22,858 nt of DNA from a virus. Positions 10,583 through 18,128 of this stretch are shown piece after piece. The first letter of the stretch is position 1. Each line of letters opens with the position of its first letter. A program made the position numbers and the translations under genes. The stretch is from positions 1 through 22,858 of the IMG/VR virus record IMGVR_UViG_3300042907_001414. One strand, 5' to 3'. The notes beneath the pieces are model-generated. The model had not been told where the DNA came from, did not search any database, and worked only from the letters and a program-made list of their open reading frames with translations.

Positions 10583-11521
10583 TTAGCTATCTTCGTAATC
10601 TTCATTGCTTATGTCAACAACCCCATCTGGGATGATGGCAAATCTGCACTTACCTTCTTCTTCAACTTTTTGAGCAATAATCTTGCAAACACCATTGCCA
10701 TCATACAAGACGCAATTTGAACACTTAACACCAATATCTTTTACATCGTTTTCTTCTGGTGAATCATAACCAGCCCAAATACCAGTCTGGTCTTCATTAA
10801 ACTTACCATACAGGTTAGCAAGCATGGTCAGCATGTCAGCAAGAACAGCTTCTTCCTGCGCCAAGTCCTCTGCTACCTTCTCTACTGAATCAATTGATTT
10901 TGAAACTGTTCTGTAACCACCACCACGCTTTTTGTATTCACGGACAAGCCATGCGTTTGCGTAGGCGGATGGATAGACATCAAACTTAGCCTTAGCCTCA
11001 GCTTTGACTCGGGCATAGAGGGCTGGGTTTGTCGGAACATTGCGAGATACTTTCTCAACCTCTGTTGAGACATTGATCGGCTTCTTATCCTGCCTGGTTT
11101 GGGATGATTCAGCTGTGCGCTTACGCCTAACGGCTGATGCGATTTGCTCAGGTGTCATTCTTGCAGCACGAGCGGCTGGAACACACTTTGGGTATTTACC
11201 AGAACTAGCATCGGCTCTACCGCATGGCTCAAATCCACCGCCAGCTTTTGGTCTTGAAAGATCAACCCATTTTTCTTTAAACCATTGCGTGAGACTTTTT
11301 TGAACCATGTATAGATCAATTACATCTTCTGCTAATTGCAGAGCCAGCTCTTCTGCCGTTTTACCAAATTTAAATTCACCCATAGCGGTTGCTTGAGCAA
11401 GTGCTTTCTTTCTTGCATCAGTCATTGATTTTTTATTTCCTTGAGTGTATGTATAACAAGCTCCAGAATCACCCCATTTATAACCTGGCTTTCCATCATT
11501 TGAGCAATTATTAATCGGCAT
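10583..11521 (-). CDS. Multidomain phage protein with DUF5872 and a four-Cys cluster
   Basis: 312 residues in several small modules. At 1-45, INNCSNDGKPGYKWGDSGAC with a Y-T-Y-T-Q-G-N-K-K-S follow-up, as often fused to phage head or portal-associated proteins. At 84-135, WVDLSRPKAGGGFEPCGRAD then P-K-C-V-P-A-A-R-A-A and R-R-K-R, is DUF5872-like. At 166-205, PALYARVKAEAKAKFDVYPS then Y-A-N-A-W-L-V-R-E-Y-K-K-R-G-G-G-Y-R, a motif found beside DUF5872 in phages and giant viruses. At 264-293, C267, C270, C279 and C292 resemble a HiPIP-like or zinc site. The role is unknown, probably virion or DNA associated. No Shine-Dalgarno sequence; TGATAAACT lies 10 bases before the ATG. Confidence 0.8.
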   Translation of the reverse strand: MPINNCSNDGKPGYKWGDSGACYTYTQGNKKSMTDARKKALAQATAMGEFKFGKTAEELALQLAEDVIDLYMVQKSLTQWFKEKWVDLSRPKAGGGFEPCGRADASSGKYPKCVPAARAARMTPEQIASAVRRKRTAESSQTRQDKKPINVSTEVEKVSRNVPTNPALYARVKAEAKAKFDVYPSAYANAWLVREYKKRGGGYRTVSKSIDSVEKVAEDLAQEEAVLADMLTMLANLYGKFNEDQTGIWAGYDSPEENDVKDIGVKCSNCVLYDGNGVCKIIAQKVEEEGKCRFAIIPDGVVDISNEDYEDS

Positions 11522-11532
11522 AGTAACTATTA

Positions 11533-11556
11533 GTTTATCATGAATTATTGATAAAC
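11533..11556. repeat. 8-bp inverted repeat between leftward genes
   Basis: GTTTATCA (11533-11540) and TGATAAAC (11549-11556) flank an 8-base centre, directly before the DUF5872 gene and after the stop region of 11545-11832. It overlaps a possible extended -10 (TGATAAACT on the minus strand). Confidence 0.5.
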
Positions 11557-11832
11557 GCTATATAAGTCATCACGACCCCATCTTTGAACGGGTATCTTTA
11601 CATCGTGATAATAAGCATAAGCGTCTTCAGACGAATAGTATATTCTGGCGTAGGCTTGCAGAGCGCCCTCGTCATAGACTGGACACTCAGGATTTGGATC
11701 TAAGTATAAAGCTTTATAGTGATACTTATCTCCCTCCCAATGTATTGCATTAGCAACGCTTAGTTTCTTAAAGCAATACGGGCAAATTTTTTCAGGATAA
11801 GGAAAATCCTCAATCACTCTCCCCAAAATCAT
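11545..11832 (-). CDS. Hypothetical protein with a CPYC knuckle
   Basis: 95 residues. C17-P-Y-C20 followed by aromatic-rich sequence (HWEGDKYHYKALYLDPNPEC) suggests a small zinc-binding fold with a later Cys at about 50 and nearby His. The C-terminal half has many Tyr (ARIYYSSEDAYAYYHDVKIP). No family recognised. ATG 11832 overlaps the upstream gene by 23 bases, so it is translated from the same leftward mRNA. Confidence 0.7.
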   Translation of the reverse strand: MILGRVIEDFPYPEKICPYCFKKLSVANAIHWEGDKYHYKALYLDPNPECPVYDEGALQAYARIYYSSEDAYAYYHDVKIPVQRWGRDDLYSVYQ

Positions 11833-12097
11833 CTATTTCTTTCTCCTCTTCCTCTGCATTTCTAAATATCTTTTTTCTTAAAAGATAATCAATGATTTCA
11901 TCAAGCCTTGCTTTTGCAATCTCAACTCCATCCATTAATGCATTTATTTCATCAATGTCCATTTGGTAATTATCGTCAGGTGAAATAATTAAAAATGCGG
12001 GAACAAACGAGTTCTCAAACGGAACCGCTTTAATCATCACAGACAAGCTTTCAATGTCTTGTAAATTAATTTCGCTATCGTAGTTACTTATTCGCAT
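11810..12097 (-). CDS. Acidic hypothetical protein (95 aa)
   Basis: 95 residues with a strongly acidic end (NAEEEEKEIDDFGESD). The middle (LSVMIKAVPFENSFVPAFLI then I-S-P-D-D-N-Y-Q-M-D) reads as beta strands, followed by a long helix (INALMDGVEIAKARLDEIID). No family recognised. It overlaps both neighbours (14 bases with 12084-12278, 23 with 11545-11832), a sign of a tight operon. The ribosome site is weak (GAAAG). Confidence 0.7.
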   Translation of the reverse strand: MRISNYDSEINLQDIESLSVMIKAVPFENSFVPAFLIISPDDNYQMDIDEINALMDGVEIAKARLDEIIDYLLRKKIFRNAEEEEKEIDDFGESD

Positions 12098-12278
12098 ACT
12101 TACTTTCAGTAATCACTGCAATAAATAACGCAAAAATACTAAAAATCATCTGGAGAGAATATACAGCAAGTAATGGAGAAATCCAACCGATATCGGTATT
12201 CATACCGAATTCAATAGAATACTTAATACCTAAAAGCGATAAAAAACTCCAGATAATATAAGCAATAAAATTTTTCAT
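12084..12278 (-). CDS. Two-helix membrane protein
   Basis: 64 residues with two hydrophobic segments (about 4-21, FIAYIIWSFLSLLGIKYS, and 32-57, ending in IFALFIAVI), a short loop between and a charged end. The size and two-helix form fit a holin or other small phage membrane protein; no specific family is recognised. It is the first gene of its leftward operon. The start ATG is six bases from an extended -10 (TGGTATCAT), with no room for a Shine-Dalgarno sequence, so the mRNA is probably leaderless. Confidence 0.7.
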   Translation of the reverse strand: MKNFIAYIIWSFLSLLGIKYSIEFGMNTDIGWISPLLAVYSLQMIFSIFALFIAVITESKYANK

Positions 12279-12293
12279 ATGTACATGATACCA
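12279..12293 (-). promoter_or_regulatory. Leaderless-type promoter, leftward operon
   Basis: The minus strand reads TGGTATCAT (hexamer complement of 12285-12290), six bases before the ATG at 12278. It faces the rightward promoters at 12338-12365 and 12515-12520. Confidence 0.55.
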
Positions 12294-12337
12294 GATTGCT
12301 TCGGAAAAAAAATTAGTAAAAAAATATTTTTATCCCC

Positions 12338-12365
12338 TTGACAAGCTCTTAAAAAATGATATGCT
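12338..12365 (+). promoter_or_regulatory. Consensus rightward promoter
   Basis: TTGACA (12338-12343), a 16-bp spacer and TGATATGCT (hexamer 12360-12365). The -10 overlaps the 9-mer GATATGCTT found as a half-site in the operator at 10528. RNA from here would carry the inverted repeat 12386-12481 in its leader before reaching the gene at 12526. Confidence 0.65.
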
Positions 12366-12385
12366 TCGCATGCACAGCATGCTTA

Positions 12386-12481
12386 GTATACTAGCATGCT
12401 TAGCATACCTAGTAAACTTAAGTAAACTATAAATACTCATGTATACTTAGTATATCTAGCATGCTAAGCATACTAGTATAC
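12386..12481. repeat. Large imperfect inverted repeat (26-bp arms) at the divergent junction
   Basis: The arm at 12386-12412 (starting GTATACTAGCATGCTTAGCA) is the near-exact reverse complement of the arm at 12456-12481; only one mismatch and one 1-2 base slip were seen. The 43-base centre repeats related words (AGTAAACTTAAGTAAAC, GTATACTTAGTATAT). Within the block GCATGC occurs three times, with a fourth just upstream, GTATAC three times and CTAG four times. It could be a multi-site operator, an RNA hairpin or a replication or recombination site. Confidence 0.75.
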
Positions 12482-12511
12482 ACGGGACAACTATTGTTTT
12501 TATCAAAGAAG

Positions 12512-12525
12512 TGGTAGTATGTTGT
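12512..12525 (+). promoter_or_regulatory. Leaderless-type promoter of the late rightward unit
   Basis: TGGTAGTAT (hexamer 12515-12520), five bases before ATG 12526. It is a second start downstream of the inverted repeat. Confidence 0.55.
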
Positions 12526-12765
12526 ATGGAGATAATTGCGATTGTTGAGTCTGATGACTATGGACCCGCCGCAATTGTTGATCCAGCTGATATCACTATC
12601 TCTCGTTTTGATGATTTTTACATCGGTGCTGCCCGATGTGTATTCACAGGTTCGCCTATCACTTCTGAAATTTCTGAAGAAGTCGCCCTTAAGCTTATGA
12701 AAAAGGGTGTAAGATGTTTAAACCTTTCATCGGAAAAAGTAATTTTGGAGAACGAGGCAGAGTAG
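12526..12765 (+). CDS. Hypothetical protein (79 aa)
   Basis: The start is set at ATG 12526 (MEIIAIVESDDYGPAAIVDP) because an extended -10 ends five bases before it; the frame is open five codons further (GTG 12511) but that would overlap the promoter. 79 residues with alternating hydrophobic strands, one helix (SEISEEVALKLMKKGVR) and two Cys. No family recognised. It is followed after 6 bases by the glycosyltransferase, so it is in the same unit. Confidence 0.7.
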   Translation: MEIIAIVESDDYGPAAIVDPADITISRFDDFYIGAARCVFTGSPITSEISEEVALKLMKKGVRCLNLSSEKVILENEAE

Positions 12766-12771
12766 CAACAA

Positions 12772-13785
12772 ATGCAAAAAATTTCATGGTTTAGTTTGAA
12801 CAATCAAGATGCCTCTGGCGACCTCTGGTATAGCCAGGGTTACTTCAACGCTGCCCTCTCAACAATCCGTAGCCTCCAGTCAAAACAAGTCGCTGTATTT
12901 TATAACCGAGAAGATATTGATTACCATGTCAACTTCTGTCCACCTCCGTACTATCAGTTTCCTTCAAAGTACAATATTGGCTACACACCCTGGGAGTCAA
13001 CGAAAGTTCCTCACTCATGGATGGATGGAATGAGGAAATGTGATGAGGTTTGGGCTACTTCTAATTTCATCAGAGATGTTTATATTGAAAATAATGTTAA
13101 CGCAAATGTTTACACAATTCCTCACGGTGTATCTCCAGAGTTTGAGATATTTGAAAGAGAGCTGACTGGTCGTTTTAATTTCCTTCATGTTGGCGGAGAT
13201 TCAAAAAGAAAAAATGCACAAATGGTTGTTGATGCTTTTCTTGATCTGTATGAGGGTGATGATAACTTTAGACTTGTATTGAAATATAACAAGTTCTGTT
13301 TTGCAGAATGCTACATTGATAATCAATTAGTTCCTGCATCTAGACATCCTCAGATTATTGCAATCCCAGAAACATTTACAACTGATCAGATGGTTACTCT
13401 ATACCACAAATGTCACTGCATGGTTTATCCAACAAGTGGTGAGGGGTTTGGTTTAATTCCTTTTGAATCAATGGCAACTGGAATGCCAACTATTGTAACC
13501 AACCTTACTGGTTGTGCTGACTTTGCGCAGTATGGAATACCTCTTGACGCTACTTACACTAAAGCTGATTGGCAAGATCATTTATATGCAACTGATGCTG
13601 GAGACTGGGCTTCTCCAGATTTTGAACAACTTCTTGATTTAATGACTCATGTTGTTTCTGAATATGATGATTTTAAAAAGTATGCCCTTAAGTCTGCAAG
13701 AATTATTCACTCGGAGTGGTCATGGGAATCAACTGCCGATAAAATTCTTGAGCGATTGAATTTTTATCAAAATTCTTTATCGTAG
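12772..13785 (+). CDS. GT-B glycosyltransferase, GT4-like
   Basis: 337 residues. The C-terminal nucleotide-sugar domain is clear: F-L-H-V-G-G-D-S-K-R-K-N at 137-148, then TSGEGFGLIPFESMATGMPT at 221-240 with E224 and E232 in the E-x7-E spacing that holds the sugar nucleotide. The N-terminal domain has the usual acceptor-side WATSNFIRD (94-102) and I-P-H-G-V (116-120). It should transfer a sugar from a nucleotide donor; the acceptor may be a virion protein, host surface glycan or modified DNA base. No membrane segment, so cytoplasmic. No ribosome site is obvious; it lies 6 bases after the previous stop, suggesting coupling. Confidence 0.9.
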   Translation: MQKISWFSLNNQDASGDLWYSQGYFNAALSTIRSLQSKQVAVFYNREDIDYHVNFCPPPYYQFPSKYNIGYTPWESTKVPHSWMDGMRKCDEVWATSNFIRDVYIENNVNANVYTIPHGVSPEFEIFERELTGRFNFLHVGGDSKRKNAQMVVDAFLDLYEGDDNFRLVLKYNKFCFAECYIDNQLVPASRHPQIIAIPETFTTDQMVTLYHKCHCMVYPTSGEGFGLIPFESMATGMPTIVTNLTGCADFAQYGIPLDATYTKADWQDHLYATDAGDWASPDFEQLLDLMTHVVSEYDDFKKYALKSARIIHSEWSWESTADKILERLNFYQNSLS

Positions 13786-13859
13786 TCCTTAGTACTAATC
13801 TTTGACTCTGCTAGTCTTAGCATCTAAACTGGTCTCTCTATTATTTCGGAGGTAATTGA

Positions 13860-15788
13860 ATGTCACTATTAACAAAAGAATTTATCGCAAAGTACGATAC
13901 ACAAACCCCTCCTTGGGGTTTTGGCGGTCTAGGGGAGATTGTATTCCTTAGGACATATAGCAGAAAGATTGAAGGCACTGATGCTACGGAGTCCTGGACA
14001 CAAACTATTAAAAGAGTTATTGATGGCGCTGTAGAGATTGGCGTTCCATACACGCAAGAAGAAGCACAGGCTTTGTTTGACCACATGTTTAATTTGCGTT
14101 GCTCCGTTGCTGGAAGAGCTTTATGGCAATTAGGCACACCACTTGTTTCACAATTTTCTGGAACATCTCTTAATAATTGTTTTTACACAAACATTGAGAA
14201 GATTCAAGACTTTGAATTGCTTTTTGATTATCTAATGCTTGGCGGTGGAGTTGGATTCTCAGTTGAGCGTTCTAAGATTCACGATCTTCCGAAAGTGAAG
14301 AAAGTAAATTATATTACTGCAGAAAGATCAGCAGACGCTGATTTCATTGTTCCTGACTCACGACAGGGTTGGAGAGAATTGCTTCACAAAGTTCTTGAGT
14401 CGTATTTCCATACTGGGAAGTCTTTTACATATTCAACAATTCTTATTCGTGAATATGGCGCTCCGCTAAAGACCTTTGGTGGAATTGCATCTGGTCCTGG
14501 CGCTCTTGTTGAGGGCTTAATTGATATTTGTAAAGTTCTTGATGCAAGAGTTGGAAAGAAAGTTCGCTCTGTTGATGTGTTGGATATTTGCAACATTATT
14601 GGTCGCATTGTAATCTCAGGCTCATCACGCCGTTCCGCACAGATTGCAATCGGTGATCCTGATGATGTGTTGTTCCTTCGTGCCAAAAACTGGGGTAGCG
14701 GTAATGTTCCAGCTTGGAGATCAAACAGCAACAATAGTATTTATGCAGACAGTTATGATGAAATTGTTCCAGAATTCTGGAAAGGTTATGACGGAACTGG
14801 CGAGCCATATGGTTTGTTAAACAGAAAGCTTGCAAGAACACATGGAAGACTCGGTGAGAAGTCACCAGACCCAAGTATTGAAGGTTTTAATCCTTGTGCA
14901 GAAATTGCACTTGCTGATGGCGAATCATGCAATCTTGCAACAATCTTTTTGCCAAACATTGAATCGCTTGCGCAGATGATGGAAGTTTCTAGACTTCTGT
15001 ACATGTTGCAAAAGCAAGTTACTAGACTTTCATACCCTTATGAAAAAACAAATAGTATTGTTCACAAGAATGCTCGTCTTGGTCAATCAATTACTGGAGT
15101 GTTGCAATGCAGTGAAGTTCAGATTGGTTGGCTTTCAAAGACTTATGAGTACTTGAAGAATTTTGATAAGGCTTATAGCAAGGAGCGTGGATGGAACCCA
15201 TCTGTTCGCTTAACCACAGTTCAGCCTTCAGGCACATTGTCATTGCTACCTGGAGTCACCCCTGGTATTCACCCAGCATTTGCTAAGTACTACACAAGAA
15301 GAGTTCGTTTTAGCTCTGTAGACCCGCTAGTTGATGCTTGTAGAAAGCGTGGTTATAAAGTTGTTTGGGATATCGGATTGGATGGTCGTGAAGATCACAC
15401 CAGATATGTTGTTGAATTCCCATGCAAATCACCAGAGGGATCTATCCTTGCCTCAGAAATGACAGCTGTACAGCAACTTGAGGTAGTTCAGTCAATGCAG
15501 AAGGAGTGGGCGGATAACGCTGTCTCAGTAACTGTTTATTATCGTAAGGAAGAGCTTCCTGCGATTAAAGAATGGTTGAGTGAGAATTATGATAATGGTG
15601 TTAAGTCGGTATCTTTCCTTCTTCATGTTGATCACAACTTCCCTCTTCCTCCATATGAGGAAATTAGTGAAGATGAATATAACAAATCTGTTGCGAAACT
15701 TGATTTTTCAACACCAATTCATCAAAACGCTACAGACTTAACCCTTGATATGGATAATTGCGCTACAGGTGCATGCCCAGTCAGATAA
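13860..15788 (+). CDS. Class II (adenosylcobalamin-dependent) ribonucleotide reductase, monomeric type
   Basis: 642 residues. The key residues fit the RTPR/NrdJ family: C107 (N-N-C-F-Y-T-N) and C357 as the redox pair, C346 as the radical Cys and E348 (FNPCAEIALADGESCNLATI at 343-362), and the C-terminal C634-x4-C639 (CATGACPVR) for reduction by thioredoxin. C346 to C357 is 11 residues, as from C408 to C419 in the Lactobacillus leichmannii enzyme. It makes deoxynucleotides without oxygen or a second subunit but needs B12. There is no ATP-cone. A strong GGAGGT lies before ATG 13860. No cobalamin riboswitch is seen in the 74-base gap upstream. Confidence 0.93.
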   Translation: MSLLTKEFIAKYDTQTPPWGFGGLGEIVFLRTYSRKIEGTDATESWTQTIKRVIDGAVEIGVPYTQEEAQALFDHMFNLRCSVAGRALWQLGTPLVSQFSGTSLNNCFYTNIEKIQDFELLFDYLMLGGGVGFSVERSKIHDLPKVKKVNYITAERSADADFIVPDSRQGWRELLHKVLESYFHTGKSFTYSTILIREYGAPLKTFGGIASGPGALVEGLIDICKVLDARVGKKVRSVDVLDICNIIGRIVISGSSRRSAQIAIGDPDDVLFLRAKNWGSGNVPAWRSNSNNSIYADSYDEIVPEFWKGYDGTGEPYGLLNRKLARTHGRLGEKSPDPSIEGFNPCAEIALADGESCNLATIFLPNIESLAQMMEVSRLLYMLQKQVTRLSYPYEKTNSIVHKNARLGQSITGVLQCSEVQIGWLSKTYEYLKNFDKAYSKERGWNPSVRLTTVQPSGTLSLLPGVTPGIHPAFAKYYTRRVRFSSVDPLVDACRKRGYKVVWDIGLDGREDHTRYVVEFPCKSPEGSILASEMTAVQQLEVVQSMQKEWADNAVSVTVYYRKEELPAIKEWLSENYDNGVKSVSFLLHVDHNFPLPPYEEISEDEYNKSVAKLDFSTPIHQNATDLTLDMDNCATGACPVR

Positions 15789-15825
15789 AAATTGAACATC
15801 TCTGTACCATTTTTTACAATATTGA

Positions 15826-15841
15826 TGATATAATTTAACTT
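15826..15841 (+). promoter_or_regulatory. Leaderless-type promoter of the head module
   Basis: Extended -10 TGATATAAT (hexamer 15829-15834), seven bases before ATG 15842. It separates the virion genes from the RNR unit. Confidence 0.65.
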
Positions 15842-16174
15842 ATGTCGTCAGATATGATTAAAAGTAAAAAACTTTGGGTTCCAGAAAGAAGATATGGAGT
15901 CTGTGTCTACTTTACAAAAGATGGCGAAGCTTTGTCCGATGGCGATGGGGTTCTCTCAGCAGAAGGTATTGTTGATGACCCATCTATTGAAAGAAGAGTT
16001 CTTCAGGCTGGTAAGTACTGGTCAGGCGATGATGACGGATATATCAGATGGGTTGCTGGTGCTAGAAAGATTAGTGCATCTGAAAGAGATGATCAAACAG
16101 AAAGATTAGCTGCAGGTTTTGTAGCCGATCCTTATGAAGACATGTTTGACGAGCACTTTGGAAATAGGGGTTAA
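15842..16174 (+). CDS. Hypothetical protein upstream of the portal
   Basis: 110 residues. MSSDMIKSKKLWVPERRYGV begins it, with a run of Gly/Asp-rich loops (DGEALSDGDG, GDDDGYIRWV) and an acidic tail (DPYEDMFDEHFGNRG). No family recognised. It is the first gene under the promoter at 15829-15834 and ends one base before the portal start, so it is probably co-translated with it. Small proteins at this place in other phages are often head-assembly helpers or a remnant linking terminase to portal. Confidence 0.75.
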   Translation: MSSDMIKSKKLWVPERRYGVCVYFTKDGEALSDGDGVLSAEGIVDDPSIERRVLQAGKYWSGDDDGYIRWVAGARKISASERDDQTERLAAGFVADPYEDMFDEHFGNRG

Positions 16175-16175
16175 T

Positions 16176-17825
16176 ATGGAAAGAAAAATGGAAGTTGTTG
16201 AAGACTTTATTGTTGAAAATGAAATAGATGATATTTCATATATTGGCAATCTTGAAAAAGTAGAAGAGTATGATCCTTTTGATTCTGTAAAAATTTCTAC
16301 ACTATCGCCAAAAATGAAAAGAAAAGCGCAAAGGCTTCAGAAGAAACACGAAGGCGCTGATGGTACTCCGTCTAAGTACATTGATCCAGAAAGAGTTAGT
16401 GGTTATTCACTTTATGATATTGTAAATCCACCATATGATTTAGATACACTTGCTGGTCTTTATGATCAAAGTTCAATTCATTACGCTGCAATTAATGCTA
16501 GGGTTATGAACACCGTAGGTCTTGGCTATAACTTTACTGAAACATTAAAGGCGAAAAGAAAGATTGAAAGAGCGCAAGATGATCCAGCAAAACTGGAGCG
16601 TGTAAGAAATTCAATGCAAGATCTTAAAGAAGGTCTTGATGAGCTTTTTGAAAATTTGAATGTTGAAGAAACACTTATTGAAACACTAGTCCGTGTTTGG
16701 CAAGATGTTCTGACTGTAGGTAATGGATACTTGGAAATCGGTAGAAACAACTCTGGTCAGATTGGATATATTGGTCATGTTCCAGCAACGCTTGTTCGTG
16801 TAAGAAGAAAGCGTGATGGTTATGTGCAAATTGCAAAAAGCAATAAGATTCAAGCAGTTTTCTTTAGGCAGTTTCAAGACAAAGAAACTCAAGATCCAAT
16901 TAATAACGATCCAAAGCCAAACGAATTAATTCACTTTAAAATTTATTCACCAAACAACACTTACTACGGCGTTCCTGCAGCAGTTTCTGCAGCAGCGGCA
17001 ATTATTGGAGATAAGTTTGCAAAGGAATACAATATTGATTATTTTGAAAATAAAGCCATCCCTCGCTATGCAATTATTCTAAAGGGCGCAAAGCTGAGTA
17101 ATAAGTCTAAAATGGAATTGATTAATTACTTTAGAAATGAAGTTAAGGGTCGCAATCATGGAACTTTGGTTATACCAATTCCATCAAGCATTGGTTCAGA
17201 TGCAGATATTAAATTTGAAAAACTTGAAGCTGGAGTGCAAGATGCTTCTTTTGATAAGTATCGCAAATCAAACAGAGATGAAATACTTGTAGCAAACAGA
17301 GTACCAGCTCCAAAGGTTGGAGTTTATGATAACGCTAACTTGGCAGTGTCAAGAGATGCGGATAAGAGTTTCAAGATGCAAGTAATCGGACCAGATCAAG
17401 CTGTTATTGAAAAGAAACTTAATAGACTGATTGCCGAGTTTACAGACATGGTTCAGATCAAGCTGAACAAGATTGATCTTATTGATGAAGATATTCAATC
17501 AAGAATTAATGATAGATATCTTAGAACAGAAGTTATTACACCTAATGAGGTTAGATCACAAATCGGTCTTCCTGAAAGAACAGAAGGTGATGATGTTCTT
17601 CCTTTCCCAACAAATGTCAAGAAAGAGCAGAACGAATCAGGTAGTGCTGGACCAGGCGCTCCTAGCGGTAATGATAATAACTCTGCTGCGTTTCCTCCTA
17701 AGTCACCAACTGGTGATGGGGCAACGAGTGATCCTAGAGCAGATGGTGCTCAAGCGGAGCGTGGTCAAAATCAAGACTCTGGAGTGAACAATGATTCAAC
17801 CAGTAAATTTAATCAAGGAGAGTAA
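16176..17825 (+). CDS. Portal protein (PBSX/HK97-type family)
   Basis: 549 residues from ATG 16176 (MERKMEVVEDFIVEN), after AGGGGTT; the frame extends 14 codons upstream but that lies in the previous gene. Portal features: an N-terminal stem (YDLDTLAGLYDQSSIHYAAI), a core at GNGYLEIGRNNSGQIGYIGH, and a C-terminal wing and stem (NRVPAPKVGVYDNANLAVSR, PDQAVIEKKLNRLIAEFTDM). The final 60 residues are a Gly/Ser/Asn/Pro-rich disordered tail. Twelve copies form the vertex ring through which DNA enters and leaves the head. It is followed by the small protein and protease genes, the usual order. No terminase gene precedes it. Confidence 0.92.
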   Translation: MERKMEVVEDFIVENEIDDISYIGNLEKVEEYDPFDSVKISTLSPKMKRKAQRLQKKHEGADGTPSKYIDPERVSGYSLYDIVNPPYDLDTLAGLYDQSSIHYAAINARVMNTVGLGYNFTETLKAKRKIERAQDDPAKLERVRNSMQDLKEGLDELFENLNVEETLIETLVRVWQDVLTVGNGYLEIGRNNSGQIGYIGHVPATLVRVRRKRDGYVQIAKSNKIQAVFFRQFQDKETQDPINNDPKPNELIHFKIYSPNNTYYGVPAAVSAAAAIIGDKFAKEYNIDYFENKAIPRYAIILKGAKLSNKSKMELINYFRNEVKGRNHGTLVIPIPSSIGSDADIKFEKLEAGVQDASFDKYRKSNRDEILVANRVPAPKVGVYDNANLAVSRDADKSFKMQVIGPDQAVIEKKLNRLIAEFTDMVQIKLNKIDLIDEDIQSRINDRYLRTEVITPNEVRSQIGLPERTEGDDVLPFPTNVKKEQNESGSAGPGAPSGNDNNSAAFPPKSPTGDGATSDPRADGAQAERGQNQDSGVNNDSTSKFNQGE

Positions 17826-17827
17826 TT

Positions 17828-18079
17828 ATGAATGAAGGTACTTTAGTGTATTCAAATAAAAATTTAGTAACAGCAGATGGTGCTGTAAGTATTGGGCAGC
17901 ATACAAGTGGAGTATATGTTTATAACAAAGGTGCTTCCGATGTTGATATTAAGCTTAATAGTCTCTATACGGTGCTTATTCCAGCAGAATCTACAGAGTA
18001 TGTAGAGATCGGTGGTGACTATACCAGTATTGAAGTAATCACTGCTGCCTCAGCTGTAGCTGTTTTTGCATTAGGCTGA
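17828..18079 (+). CDS. Small beta-rich protein (83 aa), virion-associated
   Basis: 83 residues of alternating hydrophobic and polar sequence with Gly and Val (GVYVYNKGASDVDIKLNSLY), no Cys, and a hydrophobic end (AASAVAVFALG). No family recognised. Its place between portal and protease, with GGAG 6-7 bases before the ATG and a 2-base gap to the portal stop, argues for a head component, perhaps a decoration or head-tail joining protein. Confidence 0.75.
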   Translation: MNEGTLVYSNKNLVTADGAVSIGQHTSGVYVYNKGASDVDIKLNSLYTVLIPAESTEYVEIGGDYTSIEVITAASAVAVFALG

Positions 18080-18085
18080 TTTGCA

Positions 18086-18104
18086 ATATTGTTAAAAACA
18101 ATAT
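18086..18104 (+). repeat. Hairpin between small gene and protease
   Basis: ATATTGTT (18086-18093) pairs with AACAATAT (18097-18104) around AAA. AT-rich and without a T tract, so probably not a strong terminator. It may set relative expression of the protease. Confidence 0.5.
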
Positions 18105-18128
18105 AACATATAGAGTTACGAGGTATGC

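Noticed and set aside
12370-12432. 20-codon ORF within the inverted repeat
   Set aside because: It is read through repeated palindromic words, has no ribosome site, and its sequence is explained by the repeat.
12386-12481. Insertion sequence ends
   Set aside because: The inverted arms enclose just 43 bases with no transposase, and no target duplication is visible.
13786-13859. Cobalamin riboswitch before the B12-dependent RNR
   Set aside because: The 74-base gap is too short for that riboswitch and lacks its conserved B12-box.
16134-16175. Longer portal start 14 codons upstream
   Set aside because: It lies inside the preceding gene without a ribosome site, whereas ATG 16176 has AGGGG upstream and directly follows the previous stop.
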